64,000 bases of DNA, taken from the NCBI RefSeq assembly GCF_000828635.1, contig NZ_AP012547.1, forward strand, positions 372,001 through 436,000, in the 5' to 3' direction. Positions 25,157-32,467 of the stretch are shown here, piece by piece (positions within the stretch are counted from its first letter, which is position 1; every line of letters begins with the position of its first letter). The notes beneath the pieces were generated by a model, which was not told the DNA's origin, ran no database searches, and saw only the letters and a list, made by a program, of their open reading frames with translations. This DNA comes from Sulfuritalea hydrogenivorans sk43H. Its GTDB lineage: Bacteria > Pseudomonadota > Gammaproteobacteria > Burkholderiales > Rhodocyclaceae. The position numbers and the translations under genes were made by a program.

Positions 25157-25477
25157 ATGAGACCCATTCGACTGCTACCGTTCGCAGTGCTGGCTATGAG
25201 TTTGCAGGCTTTCGCCCAGCCGGCGACCGCCCCCGCCAATCCGGTGCAACGCGAGTTGATCTATTGTGCCGACCAGATGAGCCACGAGGAGCGCGCAGCC
25301 TATCGCGCAAAAATGCAGGCGACGCGCTCGGTGGCGGAAAAGGAGGCGCTGCGCACGGCACACCGCCGCGACATGCAGGAGCGCGCTCGCGCCGCCGGGC
25401 GCGAAGGGCAATGCGAACCGCTCGGTCCGCGTGGCCCCGGTTTTGGCGCGGGACAGGGCAGGGGGCCGGCAAAATGA
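25157..25477 (+). CDS. Secreted charged helical protein of unknown function
   Basis: A 106-residue protein with a signal peptide (residues 1-19, ending AFAQ) and a charged alpha-helical body (QMSHEERAAYRAKMQATRSVAEKE) with a Gly-rich tail. Two Cys (in LIYCADQ and GQCEPLG) could form a disulfide. The helical, Met- and Arg-rich body recalls Spy/CpxP-like periplasmic proteins, but I do not recognise the family. Its stop overlaps the next gene (ATGA), so it is co-translated with a cytochrome-like lipoprotein. Confidence 0.55.
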   Translation: MRPIRLLPFAVLAMSLQAFAQPATAPANPVQRELIYCADQMSHEERAAYRAKMQATRSVAEKEALRTAHRRDMQERARAAGREGQCEPLGPRGPGFGAGQGRGPAK

Positions 25478-25758
25478 GGACGCCCGGGAAATTTCTGTAC
25501 GTCCTTGCCTCTGCCGTTCTGCTGGGCGGCTGCACCGGCGCACCAAAGGGCGATCCCGTGCGCGGCATGGAGGTGCACAAGGTTTGCCTCGATTGTCACG
25601 GCACCGAGCTCTACACCTCGCCGAAGCGCAAGATCCAGTCCCTCGCTGCCTTGCGCAAGGACGTCGTGCGCTGGGGCGACTACTATGCACCGGCCCTGTC
25701 GGAGCAGGACGTGGATGACATCACCGCCTACCTCAACCGGGACTTCTACAAGTTCTGA
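25474..25758 (+). CDS. Small monohaem cytochrome c lipoprotein
   Basis: A 94-residue precursor with a lipobox (LGGC, Cys21) and one haem site CLDCH. The C-terminus (SEQDVDDITAYLNRDFYKF) is the last helix of a class-I cytochrome c. No Met ligand is obvious. It probably carries electrons at the periplasmic face of a membrane. Confidence 0.75.
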   Translation: MRTPGKFLYVLASAVLLGGCTGAPKGDPVRGMEVHKVCLDCHGTELYTSPKRKIQSLAALRKDVVRWGDYYAPALSEQDVDDITAYLNRDFYKF

Positions 25759-25778
25759 TTTTCGAGTGGCGAGCGCGC

Positions 25779-26104
25779 ATGGACAGCCTGGGCTCGACCC
25801 ATCTGATCGCCACCGCGCTGGTGTTCGCCGTGTCGCTGGTGTTTTCCATGCTCGGCCTGGGCGGCGCCATGCTCTACGTGCCGATCTTCAAGTGGCTCGA
25901 ATTGCCCTTGAAAACGGTGGCGATTCCGCTCGGCCTTTCTGCGCTACTGGCGCGAAGGTCTGGTGGATTTTCGCGGCGATTGCCGGCGCCCAGGCGGGCG
26001 CCTGGTTCATGGCCACCCGCGCCAAGCCGGCGTGGGTCAAACGGTTTTACGGCGGCCTGCTGCTGGCGGTGGCGGCCAAGTTGATCTGGGACGTGATGCA
26101 TTGA
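25779..26104 (+). pseudogene. TauE/SafE-family sulfite exporter remnant
   Basis: The first 55-60 codons (ALVFAVSLVFSMLGLGGAMLYVP) are the N-terminal helix and GLGG motif of the TauE/SafE family. The frame then shifts near 25950 to a C-terminal piece (AGAQAGAWFMATRAKPAWVK, GGLLLAVAAKLIWDV). About half of the usual 250 residues are missing. A broken sulfite or sulfonate exporter next to the sulfur operon. Confidence 0.8.
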
Positions 26105-26117
26105 CAGGGGGAACACC

Positions 26118-26394
26118 ATGGACATGAGCGATCCCAGACTGATCCTGACCCGCGCGCTGGAATTCCACGGCCACCGCTGCTGGGCCAGCGTCGCCGGCGT
26201 GCAGTTCGCCACCGGCTGCACCCTCGGCAAGGGCAACATGAGCAAGCAGCCGCTGGGCAAGCTGGCAGTGACCCTGGTCGAAAAGAAGACCCACCGGGCC
26301 TTGCGCGGCCTGCCACGAACTCACGGCACGGGCCTATCTGCGCGTGGTGGGCGACAAGCATGTCTGCATTCCCTGCTCGGGTTACGAACGGTAG
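26118..26394 (+). pseudogene. FmdE-like protein remnant
   Basis: The start (LEFHGHRCWASVAG, GCTLGKGN) matches the N-terminus of the FmdE family, originally named from formylmethanofuran dehydrogenase. After residue about 58 the frame breaks, and a different frame gives [11 protein letters not shown], the C-terminal Cys pair of the family, ending at TAG 26392-26394. The middle is deleted. Confidence 0.7.
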
Positions 26395-26523
26395 GACAGG
26401 CAGAATTGGTTGTGCCGATGTCGCCGAGCGCACGGCCTCATCGCAACTGGCGACTCGGCCGGCAAAATCCATTCACGCCTGGGCACGTAGACTGCGTCGA
26501 ATGGTCCGTGGCGGAAAACGGTC

Positions 26524-26874
26524 TTACCCGCCGTGCTGCTCGGTTCGCCCTGGCGCGCTCTCGCTGCCCGGTTCCGCGCCGGCGTAGATGTTCAGGTACT
26601 TGAGGCAGATCACGCGCAGGCAGGACGACAGATTTTTGTCGTTGGCGACCAGGCAACTGTCGAGCACTTGCTCGATCAGGCGCGGCACGGGCAGGCCGCA
26701 TTCCTGGGCCATGGCGTCGATCACGTTCCAGAAGGCGCGCTCGAGCGTGACGGTGGTGCTGTGACCGTGCAGGCGAAAGCCGCGCTTTTCGGGAATGAAC
26801 TCGCTGATCTGCGCCGTGGTGCAGGCGTTGAACATGTGATCGAGAATTCCCTGCGATTCCTGATAGATGGTCAT
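26524..26874 (-). CDS. Ribbon-helix-helix regulator
   Basis: A 116-residue protein whose central part (GFRLHGHSTTVTLERAFW, AQECGLPVPRLIEQVL, LSSCLRVICL) matches the ribbon-helix-helix RHH_4 family. The N-terminal 25 residues and the hydrophilic tail are unknown. It is divergent from the YeeE/TusA operon and shares its control region, so it is a good candidate regulator of that operon. The ATG at 26872-26874 is preferred over an upstream in-frame start because conserved sequence begins after it. Confidence 0.7.
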   Translation of the reverse strand: MTIYQESQGILDHMFNACTTAQISEFIPEKRGFRLHGHSTTVTLERAFWNVIDAMAQECGLPVPRLIEQVLDSCLVANDKNLSSCLRVICLKYLNIYAGAEPGSESAPGRTEQHGG

Positions 26875-26901
26875 TTCATTTTCCGGCCGGGTGGCGGCGC
26901 T

Positions 26902-26919
26902 TTGGCAAAATGTTGGCAA
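26902..26919 (+). promoter_or_regulatory. TTGGCAA direct repeats / weak sigma-54-like site before the sulfur operon
   Basis: TTGGCAA occurs at 26902-26908 and 26913-26919, 11 bases apart (one helical turn). The same bases (26903-26918) also give a GG-N10-GC spacing like a sigma-54 promoter with three mismatches. Either a regulator site (for example for the divergent ribbon-helix-helix protein) or a promoter is possible. Confidence 0.4.
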
Positions 26920-27026
26920 TAAATACTACCTCAGTGCGGAGGACTGCCGCAGAATGATTCCCACAACAAGGCGGCGTCGGCGAGTCATTGACCCCTAGGC
27001 CGAACGCACAAAGGAGGAGGATCTGC

Positions 27027-27524
27027 ATGGAGTTTTTTCGCAAGACTCTGGACCCGATCATTGCACTTGCGGCGATCGCGGTACTCGACATATTCATGTT
27101 CCTGCTGATGGGGGCGTGGACCGTCGGTGGTGGCGAGACCATGATGACCGGCCTGATGGCCCAGGCCGTGCTCGGCGACGAACTCGATCGCATCCCCTTC
27201 TGGAGCGTGGTGTTTCCGCCCCATGCCGACTACTGGAAGATCTACATCAGCCTCGGCATGCTGTTCGGCGCCTTTGTCGGCGCGGTGGCGAGCAAGGAGT
27301 TCTACTGGCGCGTGCCACGCCATTTGTCCGAGTGGGTGCTGATCACCATCGGCGGGCTGCTGATGGGCTTCGGCATCCGCCTGGCTTACATCTGCAACGT
27401 GTCGACCTTCTTCGGCCTGATGCCGGAGATGAACCTCGGCGGCTATCTCGCCATGTCCGGCATCATCGCCGGCGCCTGGGTGGGCTCGATGATTTACAAG
27501 AAGATGCTGGAGGGGGACGTATGA
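27027..27524 (+). CDS. YeeE/YedE-family sulfur-transport membrane protein, first half
   Basis: A 165-residue membrane protein with about four helices. The stretch IRLAYICNVSTFFG corresponds to the conserved Cys-containing loop of YeeE/YedE sulfur (thiosulfate) transporters. A near-perfect AAGGAGGAGG box precedes the ATG. In many bacteria the transporter is made of two such halves, and the second half follows with an ATGA overlap. Together they should import thiosulfate or another sulfane-sulfur donor. It heads an operon of sulfur-trafficking genes. Confidence 0.8.
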   Translation: MEFFRKTLDPIIALAAIAVLDIFMFLLMGAWTVGGGETMMTGLMAQAVLGDELDRIPFWSVVFPPHADYWKIYISLGMLFGAFVGAVASKEFYWRVPRHLSEWVLITIGGLLMGFGIRLAYICNVSTFFGLMPEMNLGGYLAMSGIIAGAWVGSMIYKKMLEGDV

Positions 27525-28171
27525 CGCCTGTTGTCGAATGCCTGGTGGCCTTCCTGTTCGGCTCGGTGGCCGGCCTGCTGATGCAGCGCTCGCGCTTCTG
27601 CAATACCGCCGCGCTGCGCGACGCGATCATGTTCAAGACCTATCGCAACACCAAGGCCATGCTGGTGGCGATGATGATCCTGACCGTAGGCTTCACCGGT
27701 TTCATGAGCGTCGGCGCCGGGCATCCGCTGCAGTTCGACGTCGGTCTCAACACCTTCGCCGGACTCTTCCTGTTCGGCATCGGCATGGTGCTGGCCGGGG
27801 CCTGCACGGTGTCGACCTGGGTCAAGGCCGGCGAGGGCAACATCGGCGCGCTGTGGGCGCTGATCTTCACCTTCGTCGGCATGTTCCTCTTCTCGCTGGT
27901 GTGGTCGGCAAGCTGGTGGCCGCCGGCGCCGCAGACCATGACCGGGCAGATCAACGCGCCCGCGCTGCAACTGGGCTTCGCCAATGCGCAGACGCTGCAG
28001 GACAAGCTCGGCGTGCCGGCCATCGTCTTCGGACTGGTGCAGACGGCCTTCCTCGCCTTGCTCTATCGCGGCATCCTGCGTCGTGAGGCGGCCCAGCACG
28101 CCGAGCATGAGAAACACCAGAAGGAACACCAGAAAAAAAAGGCGGCCAAGGTCGCCACTGTCGAAGCCTGA
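27521..28171 (+). CDS. YeeE/YedE-family sulfur-transport membrane protein, second half
   Basis: A 216-residue membrane protein. MQRSRFCNTAALRD and FGIGMVLAGACTVSTWVKAGEGN hold the two Cys loops conserved in the family. About five helices are followed by a charged Lys/His/Glu-rich tail. It overlaps the first half by ATGA and is followed 15 bases on by TusA, the usual cytoplasmic sulfur acceptor for such transporters. Confidence 0.85.
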   Translation: MTPVVECLVAFLFGSVAGLLMQRSRFCNTAALRDAIMFKTYRNTKAMLVAMMILTVGFTGFMSVGAGHPLQFDVGLNTFAGLFLFGIGMVLAGACTVSTWVKAGEGNIGALWALIFTFVGMFLFSLVWSASWWPPAPQTMTGQINAPALQLGFANAQTLQDKLGVPAIVFGLVQTAFLALLYRGILRREAAQHAEHEKHQKEHQKKKAAKVATVEA

Positions 28172-28186
28172 CCAAGGGAGAAAAGA

Positions 28187-28492
28187 ATGGGACTGTTCGG
28201 AACGAAGAAGAAGGTCGAAGAAGTCGCTTCCGGCGGCGAGGCAGTGCTCGCGGATGGCACGAAAATCGGCATCGCCCGCCGCGTTGATTGCCTGGGTGTC
28301 TCCTGCCCGCGCCCGCAGTTGATGACCAAGAAAGCCATCAACGAGGTCGCTGTCGGCGACATCATCGAGGTGCTGGCCGACAACCCGTCCTCGGTCGAAG
28401 CGCTGCCGCCCTTGTGCGACGAACTCGATGCCACGCATCTGGAAACCGTCAAGGCCTCCCACTGCTGGCATATCTACATCCGCAAGGACTGA
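28187..28492 (+). CDS. tusA: TusA-family sulfur carrier
   Basis: A 101-residue protein whose C-terminal 75 residues are a TusA fold. The sulfur-carrying Cys is in CPRP (Cys40), preceded by a further Cys at 35 (DCLGVSCPRP). An N-terminal extension of about 30 residues (MGLFGTKKKVEE) is longer than in plain TusA. It probably takes sulfur from the YeeE-type transporter and passes it to the DsrE-like proteins encoded downstream. Confidence 0.88.
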   Translation: MGLFGTKKKVEEVASGGEAVLADGTKIGIARRVDCLGVSCPRPQLMTKKAINEVAVGDIIEVLADNPSSVEALPPLCDELDATHLETVKASHCWHIYIRKD

Positions 28493-28496
28493 GGCC

Positions 28497-28706
28497 ATGT
28501 GGCAACGACTGCTCCTGCGTTTTCTGGTTGCGCTCTCGGCGATTGCCAGCGTCGGCGGATTTCTCTGGATGAGCTTCGCGCCGCCGCCGGGCATGAAGGC
28601 GACCAGGGACGGCGTGCCCTATTTCACGCCGCCCGTGGTGCATCCGGTCACGGGCCAGCCGGTGCCGGTGGAAACCCTGGTGCAGCACTACAAGGGGGGC
28701 AAATGA
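28497..28706 (+). CDS. Small single-helix membrane protein
   Basis: A 69-residue protein with an N-terminal hydrophobic segment (residues 4-27) and a Pro-rich periplasmic tail (FTPPVVHPVTGQPVPVETLV). No family recognised. It starts four bases after TusA and overlaps the next tiny gene, so it belongs to the same operon. Confidence 0.6.
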   Translation: MWQRLLLRFLVALSAIASVGGFLWMSFAPPPGMKATRDGVPYFTPPVVHPVTGQPVPVETLVQHYKGGK

Positions 28707-28798
28707 TGGGCCTGGACCTGCAAACCGTTTTCCACGGACTGCTTTTCTGCCTGGCGTTCGGCATGATGTATCTGGCCTTTTTCAGCGACTCGCTGTGA
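28703..28798 (+). CDS. 31-residue single-helix micro-protein
   Basis: The frame MMGLDLQTVFHGLLFCLAFG continues to a stop at 28796-28798. Residues about 8-27 form one membrane helix with one Cys. It overlaps the stop of the previous gene (ATGATG at 28703-28708) and has GGGGGGC as a weak ribosome site. The tight packing between coding neighbours suggests it is real; its role is unknown, perhaps a small subunit of the transporter. Confidence 0.5.
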   Translation: MMGLDLQTVFHGLLFCLAFGMMYLAFFSDSL

Positions 28799-28811
28799 GT
28801 GGAGAATCAAT

Positions 28812-29084
28812 ATGCTGAATCGCACCGGCGTGATTTTCTGTTCCGTGAGTCTGGTGCTTGCCGGAGTGGTGTGTGCGGCTGGTTTCTCGCTCGCCGCTCT
28901 GCCGCGCGAAACCGTCGTGGCATCGAAAAGGCCGGCGCCGCCGGAAACCCTGCCCGAACTCGATCTGCCCGGCTTCGGCAAGGTGACGGTGATCGACCTG
29001 ATGGGCTATTACATCGACAATCCACCGGCTCCGGTGACGGCGAGCGGCGCGCCGGCAGCGGCGAAGCGATTCGGCGGTTGCTGA
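28812..29084 (+). CDS. Membrane-anchored protein ending in GGC
   Basis: A 90-residue protein with an N-terminal membrane anchor or signal (residues 5-30), a Pro-rich linker and a conserved-looking segment (PGFGKVTVIDLMGYYIDNPP). It ends with the residues GGC, a C-terminal Cys that could accept sulfur. Family not recognised. It is placed within the sulfur-trafficking operon, two bases before the next gene. Confidence 0.55.
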   Translation: MLNRTGVIFCSVSLVLAGVVCAAGFSLAALPRETVVASKRPAPPETLPELDLPGFGKVTVIDLMGYYIDNPPAPVTASGAPAAAKRFGGC

Positions 29085-29086
29085 AG

Positions 29087-29728
29087 ATGCGTGCCGCCTT
29101 GCTCGTTTTGGCCATGATCGTCGCGCCGGCGTGGGCGGCGGGCGATTTTGCCTACACGCAGAAAGTCGGCGCTGGCGAGACGGTGATCGACAGTCGGCCG
29201 CTGGCCGATTGCAAGCGCGCCAGCCTTCCCGGCGCACGCTGCCTGCCGGCCGAGGAATTTCTCGGGCCTCAGCAACGGCTGCCGAGCGAACGCGACATTC
29301 TTTGGCTGCTCGGCACCGCGGGACTTCATGGCAGCGAAACCGCGCTGGTCGTCGGCCAGGATGCGACCGCGCGCGATTTCGTCGCCGGTCTGCTCTACCT
29401 CGCCGGACAGAAATCGGTGCGCGTCCTCACCGGGCCTTTGCCCCGTCTGGCCGGCGGCGGCCAGGAGCGCGGCATGGTGCGCAGCGCGGTGTGGACGGCG
29501 CCGATGCGCGATGACTTGTGGGTGCTGGGCGCCGACATCCTGCGCGACAAGCCGGCACTCCTCGATGCTCGCGAACCCGGGCCGCAACCGACCGCGGCCG
29601 GCGGGGTGGTGATTGCGAACGATGCCTATCAGGCGATCGCCCGCTTTACCCGGCTGCGCGCCGGCCGGGGGATTGCCGTCCGCGTTCATCCCGGAAGCCT
29701 GGCCCTGGCAGCAGGAGGCGCGCGCTAA
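29087..29728 (+). CDS. Degenerate secreted rhodanese-like protein
   Basis: A 213-residue protein with a signal peptide (cleavage near WAA-GD, residue 18). The pattern VIDSRP, LPGARCLPAEEF, and ALVVGQDATARDF resembles rhodanese domains, but the Cys of the active loop is replaced (VVGQDATARD), so it is probably not a catalytic sulfurtransferase. The stretch KVGAGETVIDS is encoded by bases matching the dispersed repeat (29162-29184). The stop overlaps the next start by one base. Confidence 0.6.
   Translation: MRAALLVLAMIVAPAWAAGDFAYTQKVGAGETVIDSRPLADCKRASLPGARCLPAEEFLGPQQRLPSERDILWLLGTAGLHGSETALVVGQDATARDFVAGLLYLAGQKSVRVLTGPLPRLAGGGQERGMVRSAVWTAPMRDDLWVLGADILRDKPALLDAREPGPQPTAAGGVVIANDAYQAIARFTRLRAGRGIAVRVHPGSLALAAGGAR
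29162..29184 (-). repeat. Dispersed 23-bp repeat, copy 8 (intragenic)
   Basis: Reverse-orientation match inside the rhodanese-like gene, translated as KVGAGET. It contains the reverse complement of the core CGCCAGCGCCGACT without a mismatch. Confidence 0.65.
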
Positions 29729-30018
29729 TGGACATCCTGTTTCATGTCGGCACGGCGGCGGGCGGGCGGCTTTTGTATCCGCTGCTGCTCGCCGCAGGGC
29801 GCGCCGGTTGCCGCGTCGGCGCATTCTTCACGCATGAAGGCGTGCTCGGCCTGCGCGACACCGACCTCGCGGCGGCCCTTGTCGAGGTCGAGCGTGCCGT
29901 GGTCTGCGAGGAATCCTGGCATCGCTTTCTTCCGGGGCTGGCCTGTCCGGTGGAGGCCGGCAGCCAGACCAGCAACAGCGCCCTGATGGGCGAAGCAAGG
30001 AAGGTGGTGAGCCTGTGA
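29728..30018 (+). CDS. DsrE-like sulfur-relay protein
   Basis: A 96-residue protein with a DsrE-type beta-alpha start (MDILFHVGTAAGGRLLYPLL) and Cys in VVCEESW and GLACPVE. DsrE/TusD-like proteins accept sulfur on a conserved Cys from TusA. The similarity is low, so family membership is moderate. It starts on the last base of the previous stop. Confidence 0.55.
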   Translation: MDILFHVGTAAGGRLLYPLLLAAGRAGCRVGAFFTHEGVLGLRDTDLAAALVEVERAVVCEESWHRFLPGLACPVEAGSQTSNSALMGEARKVVSL

Positions 30019-30087
30019 GCGCCCCGCACGGCCGCCCGAAGGGGCGCCAGTCATCGCACGGAGCCGCGCAGCGGCGAACCATCGCCA

Positions 30088-30108
30088 CCCCCTCGCTTGG
30101 CGAGGGGG
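30088..30108 (+). terminator. Strong hairpin between DsrE-like genes
   Basis: CCCCCTCGC at 30088-30096 pairs perfectly with GCGAGGGGG at 30100-30108 around a TTG loop, inside a 109-base insertion of GC-rich repetitive sequence in an otherwise tight operon. There is no T-run, so it may be an intergenic repeat unit or RNA-stability hairpin rather than a terminator. Confidence 0.5.
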
Positions 30109-30127
30109 CCGGGGGGAGGGTTGTCCA

Positions 30128-30406
30128 GTGAGCGAGAAAAAACTCCTGGTGCTGGCGCGGCGCGATCACGCGGAGGCGATGCGCGTGGCGGCCGGCCTGA
30201 CCATCTTCGGCCATCAGGTCGGCCTGGTGTTCATGACCGGACCGGTCGCCGAGACTCCGGAAAATGCCGCGAACGCCGAATTGCTGGAACTGACCGGCAT
30301 CGCGCCGCAAACCACTGTCGCCGAGATGGCCGATGATCTGCCTATGCTCGATGCCGCGACCCTGGCCTTGGCGATGACCAGCGCAGACATCGTGCTTTCC
30401 CTGTGA
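30128..30406 (+). CDS. DsrE-like protein without active Cys
   Basis: A 92-residue protein with a Rossmann-like DsrE layout (KKLLVLARRDHAEAMRVAAGLTIFGHQVGLVFMTG, here split as KKLLVLARRDHAEAM and GLTIFGHQVGLVFM). It has no Cys at all, unlike catalytic DsrE proteins, so it is more likely a structural partner of a heteromeric complex. The start is GTG. Confidence 0.55.
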   Translation: MSEKKLLVLARRDHAEAMRVAAGLTIFGHQVGLVFMTGPVAETPENAANAELLELTGIAPQTTVAEMADDLPMLDAATLALAMTSADIVLSL

Positions 30407-30413
30407 GAGGATC

Positions 30414-30599
30414 ATGAACATTGTGCAATTGAATACCGGTCTGTTCCCCGACGCCCAGACCGTGATTGCCGCCCTGCGGCAGACGACGTCGACGCACCGC
30501 GTCGACGTCGTCGATATCCGGCGTCCGGACCTGCAGCAAAGCGACTGGGACGGCGTCATTGCCGCCATCCTGGCCGCCGATCTGGTTGTCAGCACCTGA
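30414..30599 (+). CDS. Small DsrH/TusB-like protein of the sulfur operon
   Basis: A 61-residue protein (MNIVQLNTGLFPDAQTVIAA to AADLVVST) with one alpha/beta repeat, eight bases after the preceding gene. It may be the third, smallest member of a DsrE/F/H-type set, but sequence similarity is too weak to be sure. It has no Cys. A perfect 14-bp inverted repeat lies inside the gene (30482-30512). Confidence 0.5.
   Translation: MNIVQLNTGLFPDAQTVIAALRQTTSTHRVDVVDIRRPDLQQSDWDGVIAAILAADLVVST
30482..30512 (+). repeat. Perfect 14-bp inverted repeat inside a coding region
   Basis: GACGACGTCGACGC (30482-30495) and its exact reverse complement (30499-30512) flank ACC. The RNA would form a very stable hairpin in the middle of the 61-residue gene, upstream of the secreted rhodanese. 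Confidence 0.7.
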
Positions 30600-30648
30600 A
30601 GCACGCAGCACCCGGCAGAACCCACAAAACCTGATGGAGGAGAGAACT

Positions 30649-31581
30649 ATGAAGAACCTATTGATGAATAGCAGTCGGTCGTTCTGGCTGGCACTGACGT
30701 TCCTGTTCGGTTTCATCGGCACCGCCTTCGCCGCCGATCCGCTGGTCGACGCGGCCTGGGTCAAGGCCAACCTCGGCAAGTCGGGCATCGTCGTCGTGGA
30801 CATGCAACCGACATCGGACTTCCTGCGCGGCCACATTCCCGGCGCGGCGAGCACGGATTTCGCCAAGTCGGGCTGGCGCGAGGAGCGTGCCGACAAGGTA
30901 CCGGACATGCTGCCGGCCAGGTTCGACAAGCTCGCCACCCATATCGGCAGCCTCGGCATCGACAACAACACCCATGTCGTGCTGGTGGCGCCCGGCGGCG
31001 CCTATCTGGACATGGGCTGGGCCACGCGCATCTACTGGACCTTCAAGGTACTTGGCCACGACAAGGTGTCGATCCTCAACGGCGGCATGGCGGCCTGGAC
31101 CAAGGACAAGACCAACCCGGTCGAAACCGGCGCCGCCAAGGTCGCGGCCAAGACCTTCACGCCGCATCCGCGCATGGAGATGGTCGCCAGCCTCGACGAC
31201 GTGAAAGCCTCCAAGGCCAAGGGTGTGATGCTGGTGGATAGCCGTCCGGAAGACCAGTACGTCGGCATCAACCGCAATCCGAAAGCGACGGAAAACGGCA
31301 CCCTGCCCGGCGCCAGGAACCTGCCATCGGGCTGGACCACCGAGAACGGTGGCGGCATGTTCCGACCCAAGTCCGAACTGGAAAAGCTGTTCAAGGTCGC
31401 CAATGTGCCCACCAGCGGCGACCAGATCACCTTCTGCAACACTGGCCATCTGGCTTCGATCGGCTGGTTCGTTTCCAGCGAACTGGTCGGCAACAAGAAG
31501 GTCAAGCTCTACGATGGCTCCATGGTTGAATGGACCCTGGTCAAGGCCGGCCCGGTGGAACAAAAGGTCAGCCTGAAATAA
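30649..31581 (+). CDS. Secreted two-domain rhodanese (sulfurtransferase)
   Basis: A 310-residue protein with a signal peptide (cleavage near AFA-AD, residue 28) and two rhodanese domains. The active loop CNTGHLA begins at Cys263. GHIPGAAS and GTLPGARN are the CH2A-type motifs of each domain. It should move sulfane sulfur from periplasmic donors. A GGAGGAG box precedes the ATG. The cytochrome c gene follows in five bases. The paralogue at 19064 has the same design. Confidence 0.9.
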   Translation: MKNLLMNSSRSFWLALTFLFGFIGTAFAADPLVDAAWVKANLGKSGIVVVDMQPTSDFLRGHIPGAASTDFAKSGWREERADKVPDMLPARFDKLATHIGSLGIDNNTHVVLVAPGGAYLDMGWATRIYWTFKVLGHDKVSILNGGMAAWTKDKTNPVETGAAKVAAKTFTPHPRMEMVASLDDVKASKAKGVMLVDSRPEDQYVGINRNPKATENGTLPGARNLPSGWTTENGGGMFRPKSELEKLFKVANVPTSGDQITFCNTGHLASIGWFVSSELVGNKKVKLYDGSMVEWTLVKAGPVEQKVSLK

Positions 31582-31586
31582 GCCGG

Positions 31587-32192
31587 GTGCGCATTTGCTC
31601 CCTCCTTGCCGGACTGGCGGCGGCGTTTTGTTGCGCCGCCGTCCAGGCCGCGGGAGAGCACGAGCGGCGGCTGGCGGCCGAAGTCGTCGTGATGGCTGGC
31701 GATGTGCGCCGGCTGATGGCCGGTGAAGGAGGGCCGCTGGAACGCGAGGGACTGGTCAAGCGCCTGAACGGGGCGCTTTCTTCGCTGCCGTTGCTGTTGC
31801 GGCGGGCGAGTGAGAATCCCAAACCCGTCGCCGCGATGCGCGACTCGCTTGCCCGCAGGGACTGGCGCGCGCTTTCCGCTGCGCTCGCGGCCTTGAAGCA
31901 ACGTCACCCGTTCGATGCACGCATGCTGCTGGCGGCCGATCCCACGCCGGAAATGATCAGCCTCGGCGCTTCGATCCATCGCACGACCTGCGCCGGCTGT
32001 CATGAAGCCCCTGCCGGTGACAGCCTGCTGCCGGCCAAAAATCTCGCCGTTCAGATCAAGTCGATACCGCGAGAAGAATTTGCCGCCCGCCTGCTGCTGG
32101 GTGTGCGTGGCGACCGAACGGCAAGCTGGGTCAATCCATTCGATGCCCCGGAGTTGGCCGCGCTCATCGCCTTCTATTCCATTTCGCGCTAG
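31587..32192 (+). CDS. Secreted monohaem cytochrome c
   Basis: A 201-residue protein with a signal peptide (cleavage near VQA-AG) and a C-terminal cytochrome c domain with CAGCH at about residue 142. The N-terminal 110 residues form a helical domain of unknown type. The GTG at 31587 is chosen because it directly precedes the hydrophobic signal; an upstream in-frame start would lie inside the rhodanese gene. It is the last gene of the sulfur operon and may take electrons released by sulfur oxidation. Confidence 0.78.
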   Translation: MRICSLLAGLAAAFCCAAVQAAGEHERRLAAEVVVMAGDVRRLMAGEGGPLEREGLVKRLNGALSSLPLLLRRASENPKPVAAMRDSLARRDWRALSAALAALKQRHPFDARMLLAADPTPEMISLGASIHRTTCAGCHEAPAGDSLLPAKNLAVQIKSIPREEFAARLLLGVRGDRTASWVNPFDAPELAALIAFYSISR

Positions 32193-32467
32193 TTGCAACA
32201 CCGCAATGCGTCGATCCACGACCGTCAAGAACCGCAAGGTCAATTTACCAGGGCGATAGACTCTGCTCGTCACACTCGCTGCCACTTTTGCCTTTGCCGG
32301 CGCGGGTGCCGCCCTGGCCGGCAACAGCCTGTTAGGCTATACAAACCTCCATCGCGTGCAGGGCGGCATTTCGGCCTCGATGGAGGCGGGCTATTCCTAC
32401 AAAACTTTTCTGAAGCAGTTTTTCCCGAGGATTGCGGTGAGGCGGTTTCCGTCTCGCCGCATGCGTT
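32193..32467. other. Intergenic region between convergent operons, possible gene remnant
   Basis: A short open stretch on the plus strand from about 32262 (LLVTLAATFAFAGAGAALAG, then SASMEAGYSYKTFLKQFFP) looks like the end of a signal peptide plus some mature sequence without a start codon. It may be a decayed secreted protein. I cannot name it. Confidence 0.3.
32434..32460. terminator. Candidate terminator hairpin between convergent operons
   Basis: Bases 32434-32445 pair with 32449-32460 (12 pairs, two of them G-U) around TTT. It lies eight bases after the end of the minus-strand operon and 240 bases after the plus-strand operon. No T-run follows. Confidence 0.4.

Noticed and set aside
26533-26922. 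Plus-strand open frame opposite the ribbon-helix-helix gene
   Set aside because: The minus-strand product matches a known family; the plus-strand product does not.
30018-30127. Transposon remnant in the GC-rich spacer between DsrE-like genes
   Set aside because: There is a strong hairpin, but no terminal inverted repeats with target duplication and no coding remnant.
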